Below, one piece after another: positions 7,582 through 17,055 of a DNA stretch of 64,000 bases. Position 1 is the stretch's first letter. Every line of letters begins with the position of its first letter. The DNA is from Herpetosiphon llansteffanensis (lineage in GTDB: Bacteria; Chloroflexota; Chloroflexia; Chloroflexales; Herpetosiphonaceae): positions 1 through 64,000 of the forward strand of contig NZ_PUBZ01000022.1 of NCBI RefSeq assembly GCF_003205875.1, read 5' to 3'. The position numbers and the translations under genes were made by a program. Under the pieces are notes generated by a model that worked only from the letters and a program-made list of their open reading frames with translations, was not told where the DNA came from and did not search any database.

Positions 7582-8553
7582 ATGTTATATCTCTTTTTTG
7601 GCCCCGACGATTATACCCGCCAAGCGACAATTAACGCGCTCAAGGCGGCCTTTCCACCTGATGCCGCTGCATTCAATGTAGTGGTGCTCCATGGCAAATC
7701 TGCCAAACTTAACGATGTGCGTACTGCCTGCGAAGCCTACCCTGTATTCCATGATCGCCGCTTGGTGATTGTGCATGATCTGCTGAAGCACGCTAAATCT
7801 GCTGAAGTTCGTGATGGCCTCAAAGCCTTGGTTCAGCGCTTGCCCAATACAACCGACTTGGTGCTGAACGAAAGCGATGCGCCTGATAGTCGTTTGAGTG
7901 TGGTCAAGGATATTCAGACCTTGGCCAAAAGCAAACAAGCAGAGTTGCGCGAATTTAAATTACGTGAAGGCAATGCGCTAATTGGCTGGATGCAGCAAGA
8001 AGCTCAATCCAACGGCGTGCAACTGCGCCCAGATGCAGCGCAACATTTGGTTGATTATGTGGGCAGCGACGGCTGGATGCTGCATAACGAAATTGCCAAA
8101 CTCGCTGCCTATGTGGGCGAACCTGGCACAATTGGCGTGCGCGAAGTTGATTTGCTGGTGGCCGACGAGACCGAAACCAATTTATTTAATTTTATCGATG
8201 CGTTGTGTGCGCGGCGTGGTGCGGCAGCGGTGCAAGGCCTCAATGGCTTATTGGCCGATGATGCTGCGCCGTTGTATATTTTGACCATGATCGCCCGTCA
8301 GGCGCGTTTGATGTTGGCAGCCCAGAGCGCAGGCAAAGTTTCGCCCGATGAATTGGCCAAGCTCTTGGGCCAAAAGCCATTTGTAGCGCGCAAAGCGGCG
8401 GAACAAGCGCGCAACTTTAGCCCGACAGAGCTGCGGTTGCTCCACGAACGGGTGGTGCAGATTGACCACAGCATTAAAACAGGTAAAATCGACGCAGAAG
8501 GCGCACTAGCAAGCCTCGTTGGCGATTTTGGCTTTGCGCCAAGCAGAAAATAA
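7582..8553 (+). CDS. holA: DNA polymerase III subunit delta
   Basis: HolA is the clamp-loader subunit that opens the beta sliding clamp. The 323-residue protein starts MLYLFFGPDDY, the family's usual opening for the N-terminal domain. It has the typical PVFHDRRLVIVHDLLK and EIAKLAAYVG regions and a C-terminal helical domain (PLYILTMIARQARLML to HSIKTGKIDAEGALASLV). Length fits the family (about 330-345). The ATG at 7582 follows GAAGGG by 11 bases; a GTG at 7570 would add four residues. The ribosome site lies in the closing helix of the structured RNA. Confidence 0.93.
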   Translation: MLYLFFGPDDYTRQATINALKAAFPPDAAAFNVVVLHGKSAKLNDVRTACEAYPVFHDRRLVIVHDLLKHAKSAEVRDGLKALVQRLPNTTDLVLNESDAPDSRLSVVKDIQTLAKSKQAELREFKLREGNALIGWMQQEAQSNGVQLRPDAAQHLVDYVGSDGWMLHNEIAKLAAYVGEPGTIGVREVDLLVADETETNLFNFIDALCARRGAAAVQGLNGLLADDAAPLYILTMIARQARLMLAAQSAGKVSPDELAKLLGQKPFVARKAAEQARNFSPTELRLLHERVVQIDHSIKTGKIDAEGALASLVGDFGFAPSRK

Positions 8554-8584
8554 CGATTAAGGCCTTAGATTGCGGTTAACCCTA

Positions 8585-8613
8585 TTGCGTAGAGCGATGC
8601 GACTCGTTAGAAT
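8585..8613 (+). promoter_or_regulatory. Sigma-70 promoter for the hybrid kinase
   Basis: TTGCGT (8585-8590), a 17-bp spacer and TAGAAT (8608-8613), about 58 bp before the kinase start codon. Confidence 0.5.
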
Positions 8614-8670
8614 AGCTATGAGTCCAACAATCTGCCCATGCAACACGCAACCACACGCGAAGGATGTCCC

Positions 8671-11085
8671 ATGGAAGAAATCCTCATCATCGACGATAGC
8701 CGTCAGATAGCCGATTTTTTGGCTGAGACGGTGCTGCCATACTATGGCTATCGTTCGCGCGTCGTACCCACAGGCTGGGAAGGTCTGGCTTTTTTGAAAC
8801 AACGCCAGCCCGACCTGATTTTGCTTGATCTCCAACTTCCTGATACGTCGGGGCTTGATGTGCTTCGCCAAATGGGCGAACTTGGCTACGATATTCCGGT
8901 GATTTTGATGACCGCCCATGGTACCGAGCAAACTGCTGTCGAGGCCTTTCGACTTGGTGCCAAAAATTATTTGATCAAGCCGTTTGAGGCTGCAGAAGCA
9001 GGCGCAGCGATTGAGCGAGCTTTGCGCGAAAGGCGTTTGCAGCGCGAAAAAGAGGTGCTTACCCGCACTTTGCAACAACGCTTACAGGAATTGACGATTC
9101 TCTCAAGCGTCGGCAAGTCGGTCACGTCGTTGCTCGACCTTGAAGAATTGCTCGAACGGATCGTCGATGCTGGGGTCTATCTGACTCATGCCGAAGAAGG
9201 CTATTTGCTGCTGCGCGATGGCGACGAGCTGTATTTGCGCGCGGCCAAAAATCTTGGCGAGGAGCGCGTACAGCGTTTTCGGGTCAAGATGGATGATAAT
9301 GTGGCTGGCCAAGTTATTCGCACAGTCAAGCCAATTCGCCTCGATCGCTCGCAACACCAAGATTTAAAGATGCGCACTGGGCTTTTGGTGCAGGCTATGC
9401 TGCAAGTGCCACTCATTGTTGGTCGCCACGCAATTGGCGTGTTGGCGGTTGATAATCGGGTGCAGCAACGCACATTTAGCGAAAACGACCAATATTTGCT
9501 TTCAGCCATTGCTGATTATGCAGCGATTGCGATTGAAAATTCACGTTTGTTTAAATCGACGCGCGATTCTGAGCAGCGCTACCGCGAATTGTTCGATAAC
9601 GCCAACGATATGATCTTCACGCTTGACCCGCAATTGCGAATTGCTTCGATCAACCGTCAAGGCGTGAAATTATTGGGCCTTGCTTTGCCCGAATTGATGC
9701 AGCGCACGCTGATTTCGCTGTGTGTGCCCGATGATCAAGCGGCGATTGAGCATCAATTGCAACGCCAATTGGCCAAAGCTGCTGGCGATGGCGGGGCGTT
9801 TCCATTAACCTTGCGCCGTGCCAATGGCGAAGATTTGCATATTGAGGTCAGCGCCCAACTGATGCAGCGCGGCGATCAGGTGATTGGCCTGCACTGTATT
9901 GCGCGTGATGTGACCGACCGCCGTCGTTTGGAACTGCAATTGTTGCAAGCAGAAAAGCTCTCAGCAATTGGCCAATTGGTGGCTGGGGTTGCTCACGAGT
10001 TGAACAATCCAATGACCAGCATCAAAGGCTTTGCTGAACTCTTGTTGCGACGCAAAGATTTGGATGACGATGCGCGTACCGACCTCAATTACATCAATAA
10101 CCAAGCAGAACGAGCGGCGCGCATTGTCACCAACCTCTTGACCTTTGCGCGTGAGCATCAGCCGCAGCGGGTGGCTGTTGATGTGAATAAGGTGATCGAC
10201 GACACGCTGAGCTTGCATAGCTACCACTTGCGGGTCGATAACATCAAAGTGCAACGTCAGTTCGAGCCAAATCTCCCCAATACGGTGGCCGATCCATACC
10301 AATTGCAGCAGGTTTTTCTGAATTTGATTGGCAATGCCCACCAAGCCATGGCCGAAAAAGGCAGCGGTGGCTTCCTAACGGTCAAAACCGAGCGCGTTGA
10401 TGATGAAATTCGCATCAACATCGGTGATACTGGGCCTGGCATTCCTCAGCATCTGGTTGGCCGGATCTTCGATCCATTTTTTACCACCAAACCTGTTGGC
10501 AAGGGTACGGGGCTTGGGTTATCGATCTGCTACAACATTTTGCATGATCATGGTGGCAATATTTGGGTCGATAGTGTAGCCAACGAAGGCACGACCTTCC
10601 ATTTGGCCTTGCCGGTGGTCGAGGGCGAGAATCCCGAATTGCTTAACGACGATGATCGTGAAACCACAGTCAAGCCCGACCAAGCCTATAAAATCTTGGT
10701 CGTTGACGATGAAGAAGGCGTAGCGCAGGTTATTCAACGCTTGGTGCGCGATTTGGGCCATCAGCCGATGGTTGTGGCCAGCGGCGAGGCCGCGTTGCAA
10801 GCAGTCGATCAAGCGCAGTTCGATTTGATTCTGAGCGATGTCAAAATGCCAGGTATGAATGGCTTTCAGCTCTATCGGGCCTTACAACAAAAATCGCCCG
10901 ATTTGGCCAAGCATTTTATCTTCATCACTGGCGATACGATGAGTCCAGCAACCCTTACCGCAATGCGCCAAATTGGCACGCCGATGATCGCCAAGCCCTT
11001 CTCGGCCAAGAAACTGGAACGCACGATCAACGAGTTTATGGCGCGTGAAACAGCGGTTGAACGCGAGGCCGAAATTCAGCAATAG
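8671..11085 (+). CDS. Hybrid histidine kinase REC-GAF-PAS-HisKA-HATPase-REC
   Basis: An 804-residue soluble sensor kinase with receiver domains at both ends. The N-terminal receiver (~1-118) has phospho-acceptor D53 in LILLDLQLPD. A GAF domain (~142-300) and a PAS domain (~305-425, 'ELFDNANDMIFTLD') follow. HisKA has H442 in GVAHELNNPMTS. The HATPase has FLNLIGNAHQAM, DTGPGIP and GTGLGLS. The C-terminal receiver (~674-795) has D723 in LILSDVKMPG. No membrane segment is visible, so the signal should be cytoplasmic or come through phosphorylation of the N-terminal receiver. ATG at 8671 is chosen because AAGGA precedes it; an in-frame ATG at 8638 lacks one. Confidence 0.9.
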   Translation: MEEILIIDDSRQIADFLAETVLPYYGYRSRVVPTGWEGLAFLKQRQPDLILLDLQLPDTSGLDVLRQMGELGYDIPVILMTAHGTEQTAVEAFRLGAKNYLIKPFEAAEAGAAIERALRERRLQREKEVLTRTLQQRLQELTILSSVGKSVTSLLDLEELLERIVDAGVYLTHAEEGYLLLRDGDELYLRAAKNLGEERVQRFRVKMDDNVAGQVIRTVKPIRLDRSQHQDLKMRTGLLVQAMLQVPLIVGRHAIGVLAVDNRVQQRTFSENDQYLLSAIADYAAIAIENSRLFKSTRDSEQRYRELFDNANDMIFTLDPQLRIASINRQGVKLLGLALPELMQRTLISLCVPDDQAAIEHQLQRQLAKAAGDGGAFPLTLRRANGEDLHIEVSAQLMQRGDQVIGLHCIARDVTDRRRLELQLLQAEKLSAIGQLVAGVAHELNNPMTSIKGFAELLLRRKDLDDDARTDLNYINNQAERAARIVTNLLTFAREHQPQRVAVDVNKVIDDTLSLHSYHLRVDNIKVQRQFEPNLPNTVADPYQLQQVFLNLIGNAHQAMAEKGSGGFLTVKTERVDDEIRINIGDTGPGIPQHLVGRIFDPFFTTKPVGKGTGLGLSICYNILHDHGGNIWVDSVANEGTTFHLALPVVEGENPELLNDDDRETTVKPDQAYKILVVDDEEGVAQVIQRLVRDLGHQPMVVASGEAALQAVDQAQFDLILSDVKMPGMNGFQLYRALQQKSPDLAKHFIFITGDTMSPATLTAMRQIGTPMIAKPFSAKKLERTINEFMARETAVEREAEIQQ

Positions 11086-11582
11086 CTCGATTTGGGAGTT
11101 GGGGATCGGGCTGGAATGGCCTGATCCTCTTTGTTGATCCACGAAGCGCACGAAGGTTGAGGCTATTGGCTCTCGGCTATTAACTGCTGGGATTCTGCTG
11201 TGTTCTCTGTTCCGTATTCTTCATCCCTCATCCCTCATAATTCATCCTTATGTTTTAGCCACGAATTGCACGAATGACACGAATGATTATTTTTTTCGCC
11301 ACAGATTGGCACAGATTATTTGGATTATGTCCTACTAACCCAAAGCCAATAGCCCATAGCCATCATTCCTCTGCGTTAAGTTTTTTTAGTACATTGTGAT
11401 TGACTTTTGCCTTCTGATTTTTGCCTTCTGATTTTTGCCTTTCGGCATTCATCCCTCATAATTCATCCTTCATACTTTTCCCCCTTGTCATCCTATTGTC
11501 ATTTAAAAGCCTGCTCTTGCTGTCAGGCTCATGCTACTGTGTGTAGCAACGGCTACGATTTAACCTAGTTCTGGGGGTTGCG
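11086..11582. repeat. Intergenic region with dispersed word repeats
   Basis: No gene was found in these ~500 bases. They are packed with short recurring phrases: ATCCCTCATCCCTCATAATTCATCC, AGCCACGAATTGCACGAATG, CCACAGATTGGCACAGATT, AGCCAATAGCCCATAGCC and a doubled CTTCTGATTTTTGC. The stretch 11257-11304 recurs in inverted orientation at 45107-45153. A GGGGG ribosome site precedes the amidase gene; no clear promoter was found. Confidence 0.6.
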
Positions 11583-14500
11583 ATGAAACGAGTAGCATTT
11601 TGGTGGGTTGCGCAAGTGCGGAGCATTCGTCAGCCATTGCGGTGGCTGGCTTGGCCTGTGGCCATTATTGCGGCCTTGTTTGTGGTGGCGGCTTCGGCCC
11701 AAACTGGCGAACGCCGTTCGAGTTCATTCGAGCCAGTCGAAGTTGTGCTCGATACCAATGCCCTAGGCCGTGGCAATGGGCAGCGCACTCGCGTCACACC
11801 CGATGGTATTCAGCCAGAGGCTGCTGGCGGAATGTTGATTACGGTGCCACAAGAGGTCAATCAATTTAGCGATTTGCTGGCTTCATGGCGAGCCGATGAG
11901 CCGATCTCCTCAACCTTGCAGATTTCGATGCGGGTTTCGATCGATGGCAGCAATTGGTCGCGCTGGGCGCTGATTGAAGAATCGCATGATTTTTTGGATG
12001 AACGCGATGCAGCCGATTTGCATTGGGGTTCGCCGATGTTTGCTGGCTTGGCAACGTGGTGGCAAGCCAAAATTGAGTTTGGGCCTGCCCCAGATGGGAG
12101 TTTGCCAATCCTGCGTGAGCTGCGGGTTAGCACGGTTGATGTTGGTGCATTAACTCCAACTGAGCCAGAGGCCGCTGCCGAACGGGCAACCGATGTCGCC
12201 AAGCCGCCTGTAGTGAGCCGCACAGGTTGGGGCAGCCCCGATGGTCAAGGTAGTCGCGTGGCTCCCGCCTACTATCCAGTAACCCATCTGGTTGTGCACC
12301 ATACCGCCGATGCCAATAGCTTGGGTGGCAGCGAAGGCTGGTGGGGCGATCGGATTCGCGCAATTTGGTCGTTTCATACCTTTACCCGTGGTTGGGGCGA
12401 TATTGGCTACAACTACCTGATTGCGCCCGATGGCACGATTTTCGAGGGCCGCGCTGGCGGCGATAACGCAGTGGCCTTTCACGATACTGGCAATTATGGC
12501 TCGATGGGTGTTTCGATGGTTGGAACCTATGCCAGCGTGCCGCCAACCAGCACCGCCCAAAATAGCTTGGTCGAATTATTGGCTTGGAAAGCTGAACAAC
12601 GCGGCATCGATCCGCTTGGTCGGGCCTATTATTATGGTTGCGATATTTCACGCTATTGTGGTAATCCTGGGTCGATTACACCGAATATTGGTGGCCACCG
12701 CGATGTGGCTAATAATCCGGTAGGCTATACTTCCTGCCCTGGCGATAATTTGTATGGTTTATTGCCAACAATCCGTTCGCGGGTGCAATCGCGCTTGAGC
12801 AGCACTCCCGACAACGGCGATATGACGATCGACGATCTTGAATCGAGCTTTACCCGCTCGGCGGCTCAATGGTACGAAGCTGCTTGTGGTGATGGCGGCC
12901 ATATTTTCTACACCTACTCCACCAACGATCCGCTGGAAAGTAGCAATAGTGGTCGTTGGCGTAATGCGAATATTGTGGCTGGCAATTATCGGATTTTTGC
13001 CCATGTGCCGCAAAATTGTGGTGGGTTGAATGCTACCCAAAGCGCCCGCTACACCGTTTGGCAAAATGGCGTGCAAATTGACGAGCGGGTGTTGAGCCAA
13101 GATACCACCACCGAGTGGATTGAAATTACGACTAGCCCATTGGCGCTTTCTGGTGTGCCGGTCGAAGTGCACTTAACCGATTTGACCAGCGAGCCGTTGA
13201 GCGCCGAGCGCAAGGTGATTTTCGATACGGTGCGCTGGGTCAAGCAAGATACCCAAGTCGACGTTGCGCTCGAAGCAGTCAATTATGATCGCACAACCTT
13301 GGCTGGTGGCGAATTGCTCAAAGTAACCTTTCGGGTACGTAACACCGGCAATGTGACGTTGGAAACCCAAGCTCCCGACGCTGGCAGCCTCAGCGATAGC
13401 ACAACTGGCTACACCTACGACGAAGGCGAGTGTTTTATCGGCAATGGCAACGATGGCTACCCGAGCTATCCCAAAGAATCAGGCCGTTTTCGGGTGGTGC
13501 TTGGCGGCGATGGCTTGACGATGGCCTGCGCTGGCGATACTGGCGGCTATCCATGGCGCTGGAGCATTGGCGGCGATCTTGCGCCCGGCGAGGCCCGCGA
13601 TTTGGTTGGCTATATCCGCTTCCGCAATCACACCACCAGCCCACGCCAAGTAACCCTACGCGCTGGGCTTGTCCAAGAATATGTGCGTTACTTTAGCCAA
13701 AACCAAGCCAACCAAATCATCACCATCAATCCTGAAAACGACGCACCGCAATCGTTGATCTATAACGATTGGCAACCACAGGCCTTGGTCTATGAGTTGG
13801 GCGCGATTCCCGATGATTTTCTAGCCCGCACCGCCAACCCACTTTCGATTCCCGAAGGAGCGTTGTTGGGCAGTTTTGGCTGGAGCGGCACGCGCTTAGA
13901 TTTAGGCGATGGTGGCTTATTTGGCCAAAATGATCGCTTTATCGTGCGCCAAACCCGTAGTTTTGTCGTTCCGGTTGCTGGCAACTATCGCTTTCGCCTA
14001 ACCTCGGATGATGGCGCTTGGCTCTGGATTGATGAGGAGTTGGTTGCTGAGGCGCATGGCCTGCACCCTGAGCGCGAGGTGATTGGCGAGCGTTGGCTGA
14101 GCGCTGGCGAGCATCAGCTTGGCTTCAAATATTTTGAGCGTACATCGCAAGCGGTGTTGAGCTACGATTGGCAAACGCCAGGCAGTAACGATTTCAGCCC
14201 AATTCCGGTTAATATCGGGGCTGGAGCCATGCGCTATGGCAACTATTTTGCCCCGAATGCCCAAATGACCATCGCTGCTGATGATCATGGTGGTTCGGGC
14301 GTTGCCAGTATTCGCTGGCGCTGGAATGGCAGCGCTTGGGAAGAAGATGCAGGCAGTATGTTGACCTTTACGCCTGGCGGTGGCAACTTTACTTTGGAAT
14401 ATGCCGCCCGTGATGCTGCTGGCAATTTGGAAGCGACCCGCAGCCTCAGTTGGCAAGTTGATGCTAGCCCGCCTAGCTCAACAATTAGCAGTGCCACCGT

Positions 14501-14801
14501 TGAGCCAACGGGCGTGATTCGGCTGAATTTAAGCAGCAACGATGTTGGCAGCGGCGTGCGCCAAATTGAAATTAGCGTGCGCGACCAAGCTGATGGCCAA
14601 TGGTCTGTTTGGACAGTGGTGCCAGCCAATAGTGCACCAGCATTTATTGGTCAGCCCGATCATCGCTACGATTTTCGCAGCCGCGCAATCGATAATGTTA
14701 ACAATCGCGAGGCCGAGCACAATGGAGTTGATGCTAGCGCCACTGTGCCAAATGACGCTAGTTTCTACTCCATTCATACGCCGCTGGTGATTAAAAACTA
14801 A
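11583..14801 (+). CDS. Secreted modular N-acetylmuramoyl-L-alanine amidase (PGRP/amidase_2 type)
   Basis: This 1072-residue exported protein has an N-terminal signal segment (WLAWPVAIIAALFVVAASA, ~20-38). A PGRP/amidase_2 domain lies at ~215-395: SRTGWGSP, THLVVHHTAD (zinc His), GDIGYNYLIAPDGTIFEGR, GGHRDV (zinc His) and TSCPGDNLYG (zinc Cys). The ligand set predicts active cleavage of the muramyl-alanine bond. Beyond it are a golvesin/xanthan-lyase-like beta domain (~415-555), an unassigned beta region (~560-715), a PA14-like domain (~730-870) and one or two Ig-like repeats (~880-1060). This is a wall hydrolase or predation-type enzyme with adhesive modules. It stands alone between HK and sigma-factor genes. 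Confidence 0.85.
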   Translation: MKRVAFWWVAQVRSIRQPLRWLAWPVAIIAALFVVAASAQTGERRSSSFEPVEVVLDTNALGRGNGQRTRVTPDGIQPEAAGGMLITVPQEVNQFSDLLASWRADEPISSTLQISMRVSIDGSNWSRWALIEESHDFLDERDAADLHWGSPMFAGLATWWQAKIEFGPAPDGSLPILRELRVSTVDVGALTPTEPEAAAERATDVAKPPVVSRTGWGSPDGQGSRVAPAYYPVTHLVVHHTADANSLGGSEGWWGDRIRAIWSFHTFTRGWGDIGYNYLIAPDGTIFEGRAGGDNAVAFHDTGNYGSMGVSMVGTYASVPPTSTAQNSLVELLAWKAEQRGIDPLGRAYYYGCDISRYCGNPGSITPNIGGHRDVANNPVGYTSCPGDNLYGLLPTIRSRVQSRLSSTPDNGDMTIDDLESSFTRSAAQWYEAACGDGGHIFYTYSTNDPLESSNSGRWRNANIVAGNYRIFAHVPQNCGGLNATQSARYTVWQNGVQIDERVLSQDTTTEWIEITTSPLALSGVPVEVHLTDLTSEPLSAERKVIFDTVRWVKQDTQVDVALEAVNYDRTTLAGGELLKVTFRVRNTGNVTLETQAPDAGSLSDSTTGYTYDEGECFIGNGNDGYPSYPKESGRFRVVLGGDGLTMACAGDTGGYPWRWSIGGDLAPGEARDLVGYIRFRNHTTSPRQVTLRAGLVQEYVRYFSQNQANQIITINPENDAPQSLIYNDWQPQALVYELGAIPDDFLARTANPLSIPEGALLGSFGWSGTRLDLGDGGLFGQNDRFIVRQTRSFVVPVAGNYRFRLTSDDGAWLWIDEELVAEAHGLHPEREVIGERWLSAGEHQLGFKYFERTSQAVLSYDWQTPGSNDFSPIPVNIGAGAMRYGNYFAPNAQMTIAADDHGGSGVASIRWRWNGSAWEEDAGSMLTFTPGGGNFTLEYAARDAAGNLEATRSLSWQVDASPPSSTISSATVEPTGVIRLNLSSNDVGSGVRQIEISVRDQADGQWSVWTVVPANSAPAFIGQPDHRYDFRSRAIDNVNNREAEHNGVDASATVPNDASFYSIHTPLVIKN

Positions 14802-14811
14802 GCAAGGATGC

Positions 14812-14844
14812 AAGACCCGCTGCTTGAGGTGAGCAGCGGGTCTT
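14812..14844. terminator. Hairpin between convergent genes
   Basis: AAGACCCGCTGCT (14812-14824) pairs perfectly with AGCAGCGGGTCTT (14832-14844) around a 7-nt loop. It serves the convergent amidase and anti-sigma genes, and its last base is the end of the anti-sigma reading frame. T tracts are short. Confidence 0.6.
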
Positions 14845-16394
14845 CAAAAATCGTAGATCATGTGAATTTCCTCTAGCTGTTGCTGTTCATATTTGGTCAA
14901 GCCCACATCGCTCGCGCTCACTGTGTAGAGCGTGCTATGGCTTTGAAAGCTACTTGGGTTTGCAGCGATTGCATAGACCATTGAGCCATCCCAATTGGTG
15001 GTAAAACTAGCGATTGGGTGCAAGAGCGAATTCTGCCATATTTGCTTGCCACTCTGACGATCGAAGCCATAGAAGGTTGTGCTATACACATCGCTATCAC
15101 GAATGATAATCGTTTGTTGATTGCCACTGATTTGAACATCGGTTATGGTGGAAAGGTTGGGTTTATCCGAACTATCGAGGCCAAATATGCCAAATTGCAT
15201 TGATCGATGCAGATTTTGGTTGAGTTGTGGCGCAACTTCCAGCTTGGTTGTATTGATGGTTTTGTGTTGCTGAAGGTCATACGTCAACACCTGTTGATCT
15301 GCGGTAAAAATCGTGAGCAAATTGGGGTTGGCTGGGGAGATTTCATAATCGAGATAATCGCTCGAGGGAAATGCTTGATCATAACGATACAAGATGCGAT
15401 TGCTCTCCAGATAACGACATGTACATTCAGCCATTGCTGGTTTGATTGCGCCGCTGTTGCCATCAATAATCAGGTGTTGGGTACTCATTGGGGGTACATC
15501 TGGGCTTTGGCCCGCCGATTCCCTCATTTCGATGATTAAAGCATCGACTGTATCGGTAATTGGACTGATGGTGGCCTCACTCTGCGAGCCTGCGACCGAA
15601 TTGGGTATATCGGAGCTCGAATTTGGATAACTTTCGACGGGTACTCTCATGGCAAATAATTGCTGTTGTGAGCTATGTTGCTGTTTTGGAATGATGTTTA
15701 GGGCTTGATTAAGATTGGCTGTTTGATTTGCTTGGCTTGGAGCATGGGCAGTGAGATACAGCTCAGCCTGATCGGGGCTACTATACAAACCAACGATTGT
15801 GCTCGAATCTGGTTCATAAGGCAGCGATTGTTGCCAAATTGGTTGCTCGTCGCTGCTTTTACGGCTTAGCAAATAGTGTGATTGATTTCTGCTCAGCTCA
15901 AAACGATCGCCGTTATTGGCGATAATTAATGCCTCGACATTATTTGCTTGCCACATTTGCTGATCAGCGTGCATGGCGCGCACAAAATGATTTTGCTCGT
16001 GATCAACACCTTTGATTAACAGTAATTGCTGCTCGGGCGTAGCCGTTGCTTGATCGGCCATGGCTAAAGCAAGCGCATCCTGGTTGAGTGGTGGATAGAT
16101 ATTGGTGCGTTTGGCCAAATACATGCCGCCCAATAACACGACAACAATCAACAACGCGTTGAGGGTATGTCTGTAGGTGCTTAATTTGGATAAACGCTGG
16201 ATGTTATGGCTTGGCGCAGCCAAACGCTCGCTCTGACCAAAGATCGAGCGTAAGTTGCGTTGCATGGTTTTGGTTTTTTCAAGTAATTCGCGCAGTTGTG
16301 GCTCTTGATCAAGGCGTTGTTCAAAGGCTTGACGATCGTTCGTGCCAAAACGCTGATCAAGATAATCAAGCACTGCCGCTAGATCAGGGTTCAT
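14844..16394 (-). CDS. Putative membrane anti-sigma factor with large exported domain
   Basis: The ATG at 16394 overlaps the stop of the ECF sigma gene as ATGA, and GGAGG precedes it, giving 516 residues. The first ~85 residues are cytoplasmic and acidic/basic (MNPDLAAVLDYLDQRFGTND), like the sigma-binding end of anti-sigma factors. One membrane helix follows (LNALLIVVVLLGGMYLA, ~90-106). The remaining ~400 residues are outside; their C-terminal part reads like a PQQ/WD-type propeller (LLTIFTADQQVLTYDL, FYGFDRQSGKQIWQNSLLHP). No known anti-sigma zinc motif is visible, so the role is inferred mainly from coupling to the sigma gene. Confidence 0.65.
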   Translation of the reverse strand: MNPDLAAVLDYLDQRFGTNDRQAFEQRLDQEPQLRELLEKTKTMQRNLRSIFGQSERLAAPSHNIQRLSKLSTYRHTLNALLIVVVLLGGMYLAKRTNIYPPLNQDALALAMADQATATPEQQLLLIKGVDHEQNHFVRAMHADQQMWQANNVEALIIANNGDRFELSRNQSHYLLSRKSSDEQPIWQQSLPYEPDSSTIVGLYSSPDQAELYLTAHAPSQANQTANLNQALNIIPKQQHSSQQQLFAMRVPVESYPNSSSDIPNSVAGSQSEATISPITDTVDALIIEMRESAGQSPDVPPMSTQHLIIDGNSGAIKPAMAECTCRYLESNRILYRYDQAFPSSDYLDYEISPANPNLLTIFTADQQVLTYDLQQHKTINTTKLEVAPQLNQNLHRSMQFGIFGLDSSDKPNLSTITDVQISGNQQTIIIRDSDVYSTTFYGFDRQSGKQIWQNSLLHPIASFTTNWDGSMVYAIAANPSSFQSHSTLYTVSASDVGLTKYEQQQLEEIHMIYDF

Positions 16395-16918
16395 ACATCC
16401 TCCAAGTGGTTGCGTAGTTGGGTATGGGCAGTGTGTAAACGCGACCGCACTGTGCCAATTGGGCATTCTAAGATGGCTGCAATTTGTTCGTAACTTAGGT
16501 CGTGAAAGTAGCGCAACACAATCACGCTGCGCAATTTCAACGATAAGTTGCTAATGGCGTTCCAGATAACTTGCTCCTCCTCGCTGCGTAACAAATTATC
16601 AAGGGTCGTCGCTTGCGGTTGTTCTGTCTCAGGTCGTAATTGTTCGCCCAGCCAGCGGCTTAGCCGTTTGCGGGTGCTTAAACAACAATTTACCGTGATA
16701 TGGTGCAGCCAGGTTGACCATGCTCCTCGTTCAGGGTCAAAGCGCACCAAAGCCCGATTAACCCGCATCCAGACCTCTTGGGCGACATCTTCAGCATGAC
16801 CCCAATCTGCCAAGATTAAATAGGCAGTTCGGAGCACCATTGCGTGATAACGACTATGCAATGATTCGAGTGTTTCGCTGTGCAATTGCTGAAATTCTGT
16901 CATAACAGATGAATTCAT
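16391..16918 (-). CDS. ECF-family RNA polymerase sigma factor
   Basis: A 175-residue two-domain sigma factor. Region 2 spans ~20-90 (RYHAMVLRTAYLILADWGHAEDVAQEVW, RVNRALVRFDPERGAWSTWLHHI). Region 4 spans ~115-170 (LSLKLRSVIVLRYFHDLSYEQIAAILECPIGTVRSRLHTA), with the recognition helix at the end. The ATG follows GAGGGA. The gene ends in an ATGA overlap with the putative anti-sigma gene, so the two are translationally coupled, the usual arrangement for membrane stress signalling. Confidence 0.92.
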   Translation of the reverse strand: MNSSVMTEFQQLHSETLESLHSRYHAMVLRTAYLILADWGHAEDVAQEVWMRVNRALVRFDPERGAWSTWLHHITVNCCLSTRKRLSRWLGEQLRPETEQPQATTLDNLLRSEEEQVIWNAISNLSLKLRSVIVLRYFHDLSYEQIAAILECPIGTVRSRLHTAHTQLRNHLEDV

Positions 16919-16947
16919 CGGAGCTTTCCCTCATGCATGCTTGCTCA

Positions 16948-16977
16948 ACTATACTGAGGGCTGGGCCAAAAGGTTCA
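16948..16977 (-). promoter_or_regulatory. Possible ECF-type promoter of the sigma operon
   Basis: On the minus strand TGAACC (16977-16972) is followed by an 18-bp spacer and TATAGT (16953-16948), about 30 bp before the sigma gene. The AAC-containing -35 is of the kind used by many ECF factors, which suggests autoregulation. The -10 is also compatible with sigma-70. Confidence 0.4.
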
Positions 16978-16989
16978 GTTTCAAGCACG

Positions 16990-17032
16990 AATTAAAAATA
17001 AATCCGCGCTGATTAGCTACAATCAGCGCGGA
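16990..17032 (-). terminator. carA terminator
   Basis: TCCGCGCTGATT (17003-17014) pairs with AATCAGCGCGGA (17021-17032) around a 6-nt loop. Read on the minus strand the stem is followed by TTTATTTTTAAT, giving a good intrinsic terminator 24 bp beyond the carA stop. Confidence 0.88.
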
Positions 17033-17055
17033 GTTTCGTTAAGCTGATAGTTTTT

